Of a stretch of 64,000 nucleotides of DNA, positions 26,273 through 35,932 are shown piece by piece; the first letter of the stretch is position 1; the number at the start of each line of letters is the position of its first letter. Source of the stretch: Bacteroidales bacterium (lineage in GTDB: Bacteria; Bacteroidota; Bacteroidia; Bacteroidales; UBA10428); the NCBI GenBank assembly GCA_016930375.1, contig JAFGGU010000071.1, positions 1 through 64,000 on the forward strand, given 5' to 3'. Both the position numbers and the translations under genes were made by a program. The notes under the pieces are model-generated. The model made no database searches. It had not been told where the DNA came from and saw nothing but the letters and a program-made list of their open reading frames with translations.

Positions 26273-27959
26273 ATTAACAGTCAACCTGTTCATTCAGCCC
26301 CGGTTCGGATTGATACTGCCATTCATCATTGGCATCAGTTTTTCCACACTGTCGGCTCAGACGCTCTTTGAACAAACTGCTCCTTCGAAGTACCGGATCG
26401 AATTCAGCAATAAAAACGATAATCCATTTTCAACTGATAATCCTGCGGAATTTCTCTCGCAAAAAGCATTGGAAAGGCGCAATAAACAGAATATTCCGGT
26501 TGCACAGAATGATATTCCTGTTACCCCTGCATACATGGATAGCCTGCGTGTGGCCGGAGCAGAAATACTGACTGTGTCCAGGTGGTTCAACGCAGCTACT
26601 GTTCTGATAAAACATGACAGCACCCTGAACCTGATTTCAAAACTGACCTTTGTAAAAGGATTCCCTCAGAATGCATCAATACCTGTCCGCTCAATAAATA
26701 CCTCTGCTACTTCGGGTGCTCAAAAATTGAGCGGATCACCTGACGCGGACTATGGCCTTTCGTGGTGGCAAACAGCCATTCACAATGGCCATTTGCTGCA
26801 TAACCGGGGTAACCGGGGTGAGGGTATTGCCATCGCTGTGCTTGACGCCGGATTTTTTGGCGTTGATCAGCTCCCGGCTTTCAGCAACCTATGGGATAAC
26901 AACCGGATACTGGGTACACGCGACTTTGTAAACCCGGGTGCAGACCTATTCAGAGGTCATACCCATGGGATGCATGTGCTTTCCATAATTGGGGGCACCC
27001 TTACCGGAGAGCTTATGGGTACTGCTCCTGAGGCTGATTTTTGGCTGTTGCGGTCTGAAGACACCGGTTCGGAATACCTGATTGAGGAGGACAACTGGAT
27101 TGCGGCCGCAGAGTTTGCCGACAGCGCAGGCGCGGATATTATCAACTCCTCCCTGGGGTATACGGTTTTTGATGATCCGTCACAGGATCATACCTGGGAT
27201 GATATGGACGGCAATACCACACGTATTTCCCGGGCTGCTGATATCGCTGCTTCCAAAGGGATACTGGTGATCGTTAGTGCCGGTAACCAGGGCAATTCCG
27301 AATGGAAATACATTGGTGCCCCGGCAGACGCTGATAGCGTGCTGGCGATAGGCGCTGTTGATGAGAACCGCTATATCGCGTATTTCAGCAGTCGCGGTCC
27401 CTCTTCAGACGGCAATATCAAACCCGATGTAATGGCCATCGGGCTGGGAACCTACATGGCCGGATCTGATGGCGGCATCCGGCAGGGCAATGGAACTTCC
27501 CTGTCGGCCCCTTTAATTGCAGGACTTTCGGCTTGCCTCTGGCAAGCCAATCCGCATGCCTCAGCTGTTGAACTGCTTGCTGCCATAAGGGAAAGCTCTG
27601 ACAGGTATGCCCTTCCTGGAGACGATTATGGTTACGGGATCCCGGATTTTAACCTGGCCGATGTTTTGCTGAAGGCCAATGAGAATAATTCCGGCTTTGT
27701 TGAAAGAGTGTCTGTCTTTCCCAACCCTTTCCATGATCAGCTTTACCTGATTTTCAATCTTGTGGTGGAAGATCCAGTTGATATCAGGATGTACGATCTG
27801 ACAGGCAAAGAAATTGCGCAGTATTTTTTCCCTGCATTTCCCGGAAGGAAATACCTGAAAATGGATGGAGAACAACTCTCTGGTTTGCCAAGAGGATTCT
27901 ATTTATTGAAATGCAGTGTATCCCAGGTTACTTCCATTGTTAAAATCATTAAGTTCTGA
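26238..27959 (+). CDS. Subtilisin-like serine protease (S8) with type IX secretion tail
   Basis: About 573 residues from ATG 26238. The N-terminus holds a long signal segment ending LSAQ. The catalytic triad is visible: Asp in IAVLDAGFFG, His in GHTHGMHVLS, Ser in GTSLSAPLIAGLSA. The last about 75 residues, starting VSVFPNPFHDQLYL and ending SIVKIIKF, are a type A C-terminal sorting domain for the type IX secretion system, so the protease is probably exported to the cell surface. The start overlaps the MORN gene by 35 bases; the ORF-track start at 26160 lies deeper in that gene and is less likely. Confidence 0.92.
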   Translation: MRAIFLYHKAGRLTVNLFIQPRFGLILPFIIGISFSTLSAQTLFEQTAPSKYRIEFSNKNDNPFSTDNPAEFLSQKALERRNKQNIPVAQNDIPVTPAYMDSLRVAGAEILTVSRWFNAATVLIKHDSTLNLISKLTFVKGFPQNASIPVRSINTSATSGAQKLSGSPDADYGLSWWQTAIHNGHLLHNRGNRGEGIAIAVLDAGFFGVDQLPAFSNLWDNNRILGTRDFVNPGADLFRGHTHGMHVLSIIGGTLTGELMGTAPEADFWLLRSEDTGSEYLIEEDNWIAAAEFADSAGADIINSSLGYTVFDDPSQDHTWDDMDGNTTRISRAADIAASKGILVIVSAGNQGNSEWKYIGAPADADSVLAIGAVDENRYIAYFSSRGPSSDGNIKPDVMAIGLGTYMAGSDGGIRQGNGTSLSAPLIAGLSACLWQANPHASAVELLAAIRESSDRYALPGDDYGYGIPDFNLADVLLKANENNSGFVERVSVFPNPFHDQLYLIFNLVVEDPVDIRMYDLTGKEIAQYFFPAFPGRKYLKMDGEQLSGLPRGFYLLKCSVSQVTSIVKIIKF

Positions 27960-27962
27960 CAA

Positions 27963-29264
27963 ATGGATAACCAGGCCTTGTCTCTTCATCAGCTGTTGGG
28001 TCAAATAAAAACTGTTCTGAAAAGCTCTCTTTCCGGTTCATACTGGATCACAGCTGAGATCAGCGAATTAAAAATAAATTACAGCGGACACTGTTACCTG
28101 GAACTTATCGAGAAAGAATCTGCGGGTGAATCTATTAAGGCCAAAGCCAGGGCTACGATATGGTCGTCTGTGTTCCGCATGCTGCAGCCCTATTTCGAGA
28201 CTACTGCAAAAATAAGGCTTGCAGCCGGCATCAGGATCATGGTGAAGGTTACCGCCGAATTTCATGAGCTATATGGTTTCAGTCTGAATATTACCGATAT
28301 TGAACCCTCATTTACAGTGGGTGAGCTGGCATTGCAGAAACAGGCCATCATCAACCGCCTGGTCGCTGAAGGCGTCTTTGACATGAACAGGTCATTGTCA
28401 TTGCCCGAATTGCCTGGCAAAGTGGCTGTGATATCGTCCAAAACTGCCGCGGGCCTGGGTGACTTCCTGGATCAGCTCACCGGTAATCCCTATGGATATA
28501 AGTTCTATGTAAAGCTTTTTCCTGCTGTCATGCAGGGTGACGAGGCGGAACAATCGATCATTCATGCCCTGGATCAAATTTATATCCATGAGAACTTTTT
28601 TGATGTCGTGGTCCTCATCCGGGGAGGTGGTTCTCAATCGGATCTGAATTGCTTCAACAGTTACCTGCTGGCTTCCCATGTGTGTCAGTTCCCCTTGCCG
28701 GTCATTACGGGAATTGGCCACGAACAGGATGAAACCATCACCGACCTGGTGGCACATACAAGCTTAAAAACACCTACAGCCGTTGCAGAATTTCTGATCA
28801 ACCAGTATCGTCAGGCCGATGACAGGATTAATGAACTTTCCATGGCTTTGTTCGATAGCGTGACTCAAACCGTAAAGGAAGAAAAAGAACGGTTGAACAG
28901 GTTCCTGTTGTTGCTGAAACCTGCTTTAAAAGAACGGCTGGCAGCTTCTTCCGGAAATTTAAGGTACCTGGGTGTAAGCCTCACGGGATCGGTGAAGCAA
29001 TTGCTTACCCGGGAATCAGGCAAAATCAATGAAAGGATCAGTCACCTGAGAGCAGGAATCAAAGAAATCCTGGTCGCTCATAAACACAAAATCGAGGTGC
29101 TTGAAAGGAAGAATGAATATCTCAATCCCTTCCTGATACTGAAAAGAGGGTACTCGATCACCTATCGTCAAGGCAAAGCCCTCAAAAATCCTTCACAGGT
29201 TGCCGGGGATGAAATTATTGAAACCAGGCTGGCTGAGGGAATGATTAAAAGTAAAACATTTTAA
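27963..29264 (+). CDS. xseA: Exodeoxyribonuclease VII large subunit
   Basis: A 433-residue protein with an OB-fold at about 20-115 (YWITAEISELKINYSGHCYLELIEK), the catalytic region (VISSKTAAGLGDFLDQL, VVLIRGGGSQSDL, ITGIGHEQDETITDLVAHTSLKTPTAVAE), and a C-terminal coiled coil. With XseB it degrades single-stranded DNA. The next gene is xseB, 9 bases on. Confidence 0.97.
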   Translation: MDNQALSLHQLLGQIKTVLKSSLSGSYWITAEISELKINYSGHCYLELIEKESAGESIKAKARATIWSSVFRMLQPYFETTAKIRLAAGIRIMVKVTAEFHELYGFSLNITDIEPSFTVGELALQKQAIINRLVAEGVFDMNRSLSLPELPGKVAVISSKTAAGLGDFLDQLTGNPYGYKFYVKLFPAVMQGDEAEQSIIHALDQIYIHENFFDVVVLIRGGGSQSDLNCFNSYLLASHVCQFPLPVITGIGHEQDETITDLVAHTSLKTPTAVAEFLINQYRQADDRINELSMALFDSVTQTVKEEKERLNRFLLLLKPALKERLAASSGNLRYLGVSLTGSVKQLLTRESGKINERISHLRAGIKEILVAHKHKIEVLERKNEYLNPFLILKRGYSITYRQGKALKNPSQVAGDEIIETRLAEGMIKSKTF

Positions 29265-29273
29265 AACAAGCCT

Positions 29274-29489
29274 ATGACCAAGAAAAATCTGTCGTATTCC
29301 GAAGCCATTGCCACCATTGATGAAATCCTGCAACAGATTGAGACGGGAGACCTGGATGTGGACGAACTGGCTGAAAAGGTAAAGCAAGCCTCGGAATTGC
29401 TCAAACTCTGCAAAGGCAAACTTTTCAGCACAGAAAAAGAAGTGGAGAAGATCTTAAAGGAAATGGATGGCGGAGATAGGTCGGAGTAA
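29274..29489 (+). CDS. xseB: Exodeoxyribonuclease VII small subunit
   Basis: A 71-residue helical protein, LSYSEAIATIDEILQQIETGDLDVDELAEKVKQASELLKLCKGKL, the standard XseB pattern that binds the XseA coiled coil. Its last codons run into a 7-bp tandem repeat. Confidence 0.95.
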   Translation: MTKKNLSYSEAIATIDEILQQIETGDLDVDELAEKVKQASELLKLCKGKLFSTEKEVEKILKEMDGGDRSE

Positions 29490-29542
29490 GGAGTAGGGAG
29501 TAGATGGCACCCTTCAAGCGGTCCCTGGACCCTAGAAGGGTG
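29483..29542. repeat. 7-bp tandem repeat followed by a two-stage hairpin
   Basis: GGAGTAA, GGAGTAG, GGAGTAG at 29483-29503 overlap the end of xseB. Then CACCCTTC (29508-29515) pairs with GAAGGGTG (29535-29542), with GGTCC/GGACC nested inside. No T tract follows, so it may be a weak terminator or repeat element. Confidence 0.75.
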
Positions 29543-29635
29543 AATTAATAAAATAGTTCACATACTTGATATATTTTATGTTAACTTTTATCGTGAATTT
29601 CAGTATACTGAATATTGTTCCAAAAACAAGCGGTG

Positions 29636-32600
29636 ATGAAGAGATTGATTGTATTCCTGCAAGCGCTGTTTTTTCTGTCTTCAGCATATTCAACAGACCT
29701 GTCCAAAGTTAAATTTGAATACCTGACAGTGGATGACGGCCTGTCACAGGGAATTATTGAGGACATCATGCAGGACCGGCAGGGTTATATCTGGATTGCC
29801 ACGCGTGATGGACTTAATCGTTATGACGGAAGGAAGTTTGTTACTTTCAGGAATGACCGGAACGATCCGCAAAGTCTTGCCTCCAACTGGATCTTAAGCC
29901 TTGCCGAAGACAAAGAAGGGAATATCTGGATAGGATCTGACGGACTGAATAAGTATGATCCGGTTATGAACCGTGTTACCCGGATTCCTGTGAACCGGGA
30001 AGATCCGAATGCCTATCATGGGGGAAGAATCTTCAGCATAACCGTGGATATTGACAGCACGGTCTGGTTTTCCACTAACAGTGGTCTTGTTCATTATTTC
30101 CCAAAACGAAATCTGTTCAAAACTTATACACACGATCCCAATATTCCAGGATCGATAGGAAGCAGTGAGGTCTTCAGCACCTATGTTACCCATGACAAAC
30201 GGTTGCTGGTTGGAGCAAATGCCGATCCTATTTATGAATTTGACCGGAATAATCAGGTTTTTAAAGAAATCCTCTATAAAACCGCTCATCTGGGCAATAA
30301 TAACCTGAAATACATGCAGGAGGATGAGAACGGATTGATTTATATTACCTCCGAATTCTCCGCCGTTCACATTTATAATCCGGTTACCGGTGAATCCTTG
30401 CTTTTGGACAAGACAGAGGGAGGCCTGAACGCAGCCAGCATAAAAACCAAAGTTCTGCCTGTAAGCTCCGAAGAAATATGGATAGGCACCGATGGCGGCG
30501 GAATTAATGTTTACAATCCCAAGACCGGTGTCGTGCAGTATTTAATGGTTGATACCCGGAATGATTATTCTCTCAGCGGCAATGCCATATTCAAAATGTA
30601 CCAGGATAAGGATAAAAATATCTGGATAGGGCATTTTGGATCCGGTATCAGTGTTTGGAAACGAAACAAGGAGATATTCACCTCCTATTCTCATAATCCC
30701 TTTAATACTGGTTCCCTGAACAAGGAAGTTGTTACCGGTATCTTTGAGGATTCCAGGGGCAGGATCTGGATCGGGCAGGATGGCGGGGGATTGAATTTAT
30801 TCAATGAAGAAAATCAGACATTTGAACACATCCGTTACAAAGCCGGTGATCCCGGTTCTCTTACGTCGGATGTGATCTTAAGTTTTAATGAAGATCCGGA
30901 TGGGAATTTGCTGCTGGGAACTTATTCGGGCGGAATGATGGTTTTTAACCCGGAAACAAAACGGGTGATCAAGGCATATGATGCCGCTGACGGAGTAGGG
31001 TCCAACCACGTATGGTATATTTTCAAGGACAGCAGGGAAAGATACTGGCTTGCTACACTCGGCGCTGGTTTCACCCTTTTTGATCCGGTGACAGAAGCTT
31101 TTACAAACTTTTCACAAAGCAGTGAAGAAATTGCTTCCTGCTCCAATTCTGTGATGACCATTACCGAAGATGATCAGGGGAAAATATGGCTTGGAACCGA
31201 GAATGCCGGCATATGCGTTCTGGATTACGAAAAAAAGGAAATCAAGAATTACAGGCAGGATGAAAGCAATAAGAATTCCCTGTCTTATAATGATGTAAAA
31301 TCCATAGTTTTCCTGAATGGCTATGCCTGGATTGCGACCAACGGAGGAGGGCTTAACCGTCTGGATCTTAAAACTGATTCCTTCAAGATCTATACCATGC
31401 AGGAGGGCCTGACCTCCGATGCACTTATGGGCATACTCAAGGACCATGAGAATAATCTCTGGATCAGTTCAACAAGAGGCCTGATGAAGTTCAATCCGGT
31501 TACCGAGGCCATTGAAGTATATGATAAGTCACAGGGAATACAGGGCAGTGAATTCAAATACAACTCACAATTTATCCTGGATGATGGCCGGATGATGTTT
31601 GGAGGCGTAAACGGACTTACTATCTTTCATCCCGACAGTATCAGGTACAGCAGTATTATACCCAATGTGGTTTTCACCGATTTCAAAATATACGATAAAT
31701 CGATTGTGCCGGGTGCAAAGCGTTCACCCATCAAGAAACACATCAATTTTACTGATTATATCAAGCTGAATCCCAGGCAATCAGCATTTACCATTGAATT
31801 TGCCTCGCTCGATTTCAGTACTCCGACCAAAAACCGGTTCATGTATAAACTGGAAGGATTTGATGAGGATTGGATTGATGCCGGAAACAGAACTTTTGTG
31901 ACCTATACCAACCTGGATGCCGGGAAATACACATTCCTTCTGAAAGGATCCAACAGTGACGGATTATTCAATGAAAATCCGAGAATGCTTAAGTTCCGGA
32001 TCTTTCCACCCTGGTATGCCACCAAATTCGCCATAATAATATATGTGCTTTCGGCGGCCGGATTGATATGGTTTTATATTAAACAGCGGGAAAGACAATC
32101 CAAACAGGATAAGCTGATCCTTGAACAAAAAATCGAGGAAGCCCAGGCTGAATTAAAGAGCAAGGCGCGTGAACTGGAAAGGCAGCAGGAAGCGCTTAGA
32201 AAGCGTGATGAAGAAGAAAAAGACATCAAGTACTATACGGAAGGAATTGCCCTTTTAAGTGATATAATAGCAAAGAAAAGGCGCAACCTGGAGGACCTTG
32301 CAACCGGGATCATTTCAGAACTGGTGCGGTATACGGATGCTTCAGCAGGGGCAATTTTTACCATTGATGATGCCGATCCCCAACATATCTTATTGAGGGC
32401 CACAGGTGAATTCTGCCTGAGTTCGGATCAGGAGAAAAATTTCATTTTCGAAGCCGGTGAAGGTAATATCGGTACCTGTTATAAAGAAAAGCAGACCCTC
32501 AGGGTGGATAATCTGCCGGACGGGTATATCATTTTGCGCTCAGGATTGGGCAGCGTATCCCTGCAACATGCGCTCTATGTACCGATAATACAGGATAATC

Positions 32601-32926
32601 TTTGCGTAGGGGTCATTGAAATAGCCTCGGTTGAAAAACTGTCGGAAAACAAGGTCACCCTCATCGAAAAAACAGCTGAGTCTCTTGCCTCCGTGATAAC
32701 CATTATCAAGGTCAATGAGAAAACCAATGAAATGCTGGAACAAAACAACACGCAGGCGGAAGAGCTCAGGGCCCAGGAAGAAGAGATGAGGCAGAATATG
32801 GAAGAGATGATGGCCACACAGGAAGAATCACTACGGAAAGAAAAAGAAATGGCTGCTGAACTTGCTAAAAAGGCCGGACAGCTGAAAGAACTCCAGGAAG
32901 AGCTTAAGAAACTAAAAGGAAAATAA
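29636..32926 (+). CDS. Reg_prop/Y_Y_Y sensor with GAF domain but no kinase
   Basis: About 1096 residues from ATG 29636. After a signal peptide come two seven-bladed propellers of Reg_prop repeats (IMQDRQGYIWIATRDGLNRYD, EDSRGRIWIGQDGGGLNLF and others) to about residue 690, a Y_Y_Y domain (FTIEFASLDFSTPTKNRFMYKLEGFDEDW), one membrane helix (FAIIIYVLSAAGLIWFYI), a coiled coil, a GAF domain (about 895-1020), and a highly charged coiled coil to the end. Hybrid two-component sensors of this group normally end in a histidine kinase or DNA-binding domain; neither is present. It may signal through its helices to a separate partner. Confidence 0.92.
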   Translation: MKRLIVFLQALFFLSSAYSTDLSKVKFEYLTVDDGLSQGIIEDIMQDRQGYIWIATRDGLNRYDGRKFVTFRNDRNDPQSLASNWILSLAEDKEGNIWIGSDGLNKYDPVMNRVTRIPVNREDPNAYHGGRIFSITVDIDSTVWFSTNSGLVHYFPKRNLFKTYTHDPNIPGSIGSSEVFSTYVTHDKRLLVGANADPIYEFDRNNQVFKEILYKTAHLGNNNLKYMQEDENGLIYITSEFSAVHIYNPVTGESLLLDKTEGGLNAASIKTKVLPVSSEEIWIGTDGGGINVYNPKTGVVQYLMVDTRNDYSLSGNAIFKMYQDKDKNIWIGHFGSGISVWKRNKEIFTSYSHNPFNTGSLNKEVVTGIFEDSRGRIWIGQDGGGLNLFNEENQTFEHIRYKAGDPGSLTSDVILSFNEDPDGNLLLGTYSGGMMVFNPETKRVIKAYDAADGVGSNHVWYIFKDSRERYWLATLGAGFTLFDPVTEAFTNFSQSSEEIASCSNSVMTITEDDQGKIWLGTENAGICVLDYEKKEIKNYRQDESNKNSLSYNDVKSIVFLNGYAWIATNGGGLNRLDLKTDSFKIYTMQEGLTSDALMGILKDHENNLWISSTRGLMKFNPVTEAIEVYDKSQGIQGSEFKYNSQFILDDGRMMFGGVNGLTIFHPDSIRYSSIIPNVVFTDFKIYDKSIVPGAKRSPIKKHINFTDYIKLNPRQSAFTIEFASLDFSTPTKNRFMYKLEGFDEDWIDAGNRTFVTYTNLDAGKYTFLLKGSNSDGLFNENPRMLKFRIFPPWYATKFAIIIYVLSAAGLIWFYIKQRERQSKQDKLILEQKIEEAQAELKSKARELERQQEALRKRDEEEKDIKYYTEGIALLSDIIAKKRRNLEDLATGIISELVRYTDASAGAIFTIDDADPQHILLRATGEFCLSSDQEKNFIFEAGEGNIGTCYKEKQTLRVDNLPDGYIILRSGLGSVSLQHALYVPIIQDNLCVGVIEIASVEKLSENKVTLIEKTAESLASVITIIKVNEKTNEMLEQNNTQAEELRAQEEEMRQNMEEMMATQEESLRKEKEMAAELAKKAGQLKELQEELKKLKGK

Positions 32927-32932
32927 AGGAAA

Positions 32933-34531
32933 TTACTTATGCCGGATCAGTGATCTGACGGCATAGAGCAACAGGATCAGCAGGGCAAAGTAACTTGCCA
33001 CACGACCTATATAATCTCCATTTTTCACGTAGTAGGTAAGAACATCATTTGCATTGAGTGTGCCTTTTACGGCACCTCTTTTCCACCACCCCAGTTCTTC
33101 AATGACTTCTCCCCGCTGATCAATCAGGCAGGAAATCCCTGTATTGGCTGAACGGGCAATGCTGCGCCGTGTTTCAATGGCCCTCAGGCTTGAAAAGGCA
33201 TTGTGCTGGTGATAACCCGGAGTATCGCCCCACCAGCCATCGTTGGTGACAACACAAAGCAGGTTGGCCCCGTTCCTGACATAGCCGGTCACAAATTCCC
33301 CATAAACCGATTCATAACAAATGATGGGGCCCATACCTGTCGAGTCGGTGGCCGAGAAAAAGACACCCCGGTGATCCTGCGTTCCCCATCCACGAAAAGT
33401 GCCCCCTAACCGGACGGTAAAGTCTTCCAGAAATTTCATGTATTTGGCATAGGGCATCTTTTCGACACCCACAACCAGCTTTGATTTGATATAAACAGGT
33501 ATCCGGTTCGAGGAATCGATCTGGATTGCCGCATTGAAGCTTTCAAACTTCAAATCGGTTCCGGGGATTTCCCGCACGTTGTCTGATAATTTGTCCCCCG
33601 GCAAAAACCTTTTATAACACTGAATTCCTGGAATATAGGCGGCTTTTGGGTATGCCCTCAAGAACTCACGGATCATCCGGATATCGGGTACCTGCTCCAT
33701 CTCATCCATCCAAATGTTATTGTTGATGGATGTCTCGGGTGCAAAAAAATAATCTACCGTGGAATCGGCTGCTTTGGCGGCTTCTGAAAGCTGTATATGC
33801 GTTTGGTCCAGACTGGGGATTGACACAAATTTCTCATAAGGATCAATATTAGGCTGAATGGCAACCACCGTCTTAGGATCAGGTTTCTCCTGATAGGTAT
33901 GAAACCTTACCAGTGAAATGGCAATCGGGCCGGCAATAATCACCAGCACCAGGATGGTCTGCGACAGCAATTGCCTGCGCGAAATATCAGCATATCCTTT
34001 AATCAGGTTCAGGATTAAAACGTTCAGCAATAAAATCCAGAGGGATCCTCCCAGGATTCCCGTATACTCATACCACTGTATGAGCCTTGTGTTGTATAGA
34101 AACCCGTTCCCCAGTGACAACCAGGGCCAGGATACTTCCGAATTGTGGTAAAAATATTCCCAGGTTATCCAGAACAGGATCAGGCTGAAATATCCTATCT
34201 GAGGTCCCAGCTTGCGTTTGGCAATATGGAAAAGCCACATGACCAGCGACCACATCAGCGTATTTATAATTACGGCTGCCACAACGCCTATTGCCGTGGC
34301 ATTAAAGATCCACCAGCTGGTAGCAGTATTCCAGATCAGGAAAGTGAGTGATGCATAACGGAAAAAAGTCACGGATCCGAATTCCTTTTTATGCTGATCC
34401 AAATCATCCTCCACAAGCAGCAGGGGAACAAGCGCAACGATGAGGATAAGTCCGTGTCCCCATTCATACCAGGCCGGCGTGAGGAGGAGCCCGCTTAACA
34501 GGGAGAGAAGGATACGTCTTTTTGTATTCAT
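32933..34531 (-). CDS. lnt: Apolipoprotein N-acyltransferase
   Basis: A 532-residue inner-membrane enzyme with about seven N-terminal hydrophobic segments and a C-terminal nitrilase-like domain. Catalytic residues are recognisable: Glu in FAPETSI, Lys in YIKSKLVVGVEKMPY, Cys in GPIICYESVYG. It adds the third acyl chain to lipoproteins. It stands in its own unit, convergent with the Reg_prop sensor gene with only 6 bases between. Confidence 0.95.
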   Translation of the reverse strand: MNTKRRILLSLLSGLLLTPAWYEWGHGLILIVALVPLLLVEDDLDQHKKEFGSVTFFRYASLTFLIWNTATSWWIFNATAIGVVAAVIINTLMWSLVMWLFHIAKRKLGPQIGYFSLILFWITWEYFYHNSEVSWPWLSLGNGFLYNTRLIQWYEYTGILGGSLWILLLNVLILNLIKGYADISRRQLLSQTILVLVIIAGPIAISLVRFHTYQEKPDPKTVVAIQPNIDPYEKFVSIPSLDQTHIQLSEAAKAADSTVDYFFAPETSINNNIWMDEMEQVPDIRMIREFLRAYPKAAYIPGIQCYKRFLPGDKLSDNVREIPGTDLKFESFNAAIQIDSSNRIPVYIKSKLVVGVEKMPYAKYMKFLEDFTVRLGGTFRGWGTQDHRGVFFSATDSTGMGPIICYESVYGEFVTGYVRNGANLLCVVTNDGWWGDTPGYHQHNAFSSLRAIETRRSIARSANTGISCLIDQRGEVIEELGWWKRGAVKGTLNANDVLTYYVKNGDYIGRVASYFALLILLLYAVRSLIRHK

Positions 34532-34582
34532 GAGAGGTGGTAAGGCAATATTTTTAAAGCGGCAAATATATTAAAAATAGCC

Positions 34583-34610
34583 GTAGAGACGCAAGATTTT
34601 GCGTCTCTAC
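34583..34610 (-). terminator. Long perfect hairpin at the hypD stop
   Basis: GTAGAGACGCAA and TTGCGTCTCTAC pair perfectly around GATT, overlapping the hypD stop codon (34609-34607). A T tract is weak, but the stem is very stable. The same motif is, to my knowledge, widespread as an intergenic repeat in unrelated genomes, so it may be a repeat family acting as a terminator. Confidence 0.7.
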
Positions 34611-35686
34611 CTGTAATTGTAATACGCCTGGCAGGCCCCCTCTCCCGATACCATGCAGGCTCCGATAGGATTTGCAGGTGTGCATACACCAGCAAATAAG
34701 CGGCATTGATCGGGACGTTTCAGTCCCCTTAATACTTCACCGCATATGCATCCCTTGGGTTCGGGAACGGTATTAACCTGCAGGTCGAATTGTCTTTCAG
34801 CATCCAGTGACCGGTATTCATCCCTGATCTTCATACCACTGTCCGGTATGGGTCCCAATCCCCGCCACGAATCGGTTGCCGGTTCGAAAAACAGGCTGAC
34901 CATCTTCCTGGCTTTTAAATTGCCTTCTGCAGTAACCGCCCTTTTATACTGGATCTCTGTACCATATCTCCCTTCTTCCTTCATTTTAACCAACATATAA
35001 ATAGTCTGGAGAATGTCAACCGGTTCAAATCCGGAAACCACTACTGAGATCCTGAACTTTTCCACCAATGGTCCGTACATATTGGCTCCTGCGACAGTAG
35101 TCACATGGCCTGGTCCAATATAACCGTCAATTTGCACACCCTGTTCGATGAGTGCCGCCATGGCAGGAGGCATCACCTTGTGCATGCTCAGCAGATAAAA
35201 GTTTCGGATCTCCTGGCTATGTGCTTCCCATAAGGCAACGGCGCTTGATGGTGTTGTGGTTTCAAATCCGATTCCCAGAAAGACCACTTGTTTTCCCGGG
35301 TTATCCCTGGCAATGGCAAGGGCTTCCAGGGTGGAATAAACAATACGTATATCTGCACCCAGTGCTTTTTCCTGGTTCAGGCTCGAGTCGGACCCCGGGA
35401 CACGGATCAGGTCGCCATAGGTTGTTATTATTATTCCGGGAATCCTGGCGAGTTTAATGGCGCGATCAATGGAAGTCCTGTCCGTAACACAAACCGGACA
35501 GCCGGGACCGGACAGAAGTTCAATTTTTTCAGGCAGAAGCCGCTGAATCCCAAACTTGCGGATGGCCATGGTATGACCTCCGCAGACTTCCATGATCCGG
35601 ATCGACTGCCTGGTTTCGTGAGCAATGGCATGGACCAGTTTTTCAATTACCTTCCTGTCGCGGTATTCATCAAGATACTTCATCAT
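34607..35686 (-). CDS. hypD: Hydrogenase maturation protein HypD
   Basis: A 359-residue iron-sulfur protein that, with HypC, assembles the Fe(CN)2CO group of [NiFe] hydrogenases. Hallmarks: MEVCGGHTMAIRKFG, LLSGPGCPVCVT, LGIGFETTTPSSA, YGPGHVTTV-type IGPGHVTTVAG, and C-terminal Cys in GCICGEVLRGLKRPDQC. It overlaps the end of hypC by 17 bases. It serves the two hydrogenases downstream on the other strand. Confidence 0.97.
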   Translation of the reverse strand: MMKYLDEYRDRKVIEKLVHAIAHETRQSIRIMEVCGGHTMAIRKFGIQRLLPEKIELLSGPGCPVCVTDRTSIDRAIKLARIPGIIITTYGDLIRVPGSDSSLNQEKALGADIRIVYSTLEALAIARDNPGKQVVFLGIGFETTTPSSAVALWEAHSQEIRNFYLLSMHKVMPPAMAALIEQGVQIDGYIGPGHVTTVAGANMYGPLVEKFRISVVVSGFEPVDILQTIYMLVKMKEEGRYGTEIQYKRAVTAEGNLKARKMVSLFFEPATDSWRGLGPIPDSGMKIRDEYRSLDAERQFDLQVNTVPEPKGCICGEVLRGLKRPDQCRLFAGVCTPANPIGACMVSGEGACQAYYNYR

Positions 35687-35909
35687 TTTCCCCGTTGGCC
35701 CTGTTCAGTTCTTCAAACAATCTCATGGTTTCCAGCGCTTCTTCCTCGCTGATTTTCTGCAGTGCAAATCCCGTGTGGATTAAAATATAATCTCCGGGTA
35801 TCACATCATCCACCAGGTGAAGGCTGGCGTTCACTATCGCCCCTCCCACCGAGGCTCTGGCCATATTTCCTTCAACAGAGAGGACTTTGGCAGGAATACT
35901 TAGACACAT
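35670..35909 (-). CDS. hypC: Hydrogenase maturation chaperone HypC
   Basis: A 79-residue HypC/HupF protein starting MCLSIPAKVLSVEG, with the essential Cys2, and GDYILIHTGFALQKISEEEA. It carries the Fe(CN)2CO moiety with HypD and delivers it to the large subunit. Lies between hypF and hypD. Confidence 0.97.
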   Translation of the reverse strand: MCLSIPAKVLSVEGNMARASVGGAIVNASLHLVDDVIPGDYILIHTGFALQKISEEEALETMRLFEELNRANGENDEVS

Positions 35910-35932
35910 GTTTGGAAATATTAAGTTATAAA

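Noticed and set aside
29505-29520. TGGCACCCTTCAAGCG as a sigma-54 promoter
   Set aside because: Spacing of GG and GC is right, but the bases are part of a nested hairpin (CACCCTTC/GAAGGGTG) after xseB, which explains them better, and the -12 side is poor.
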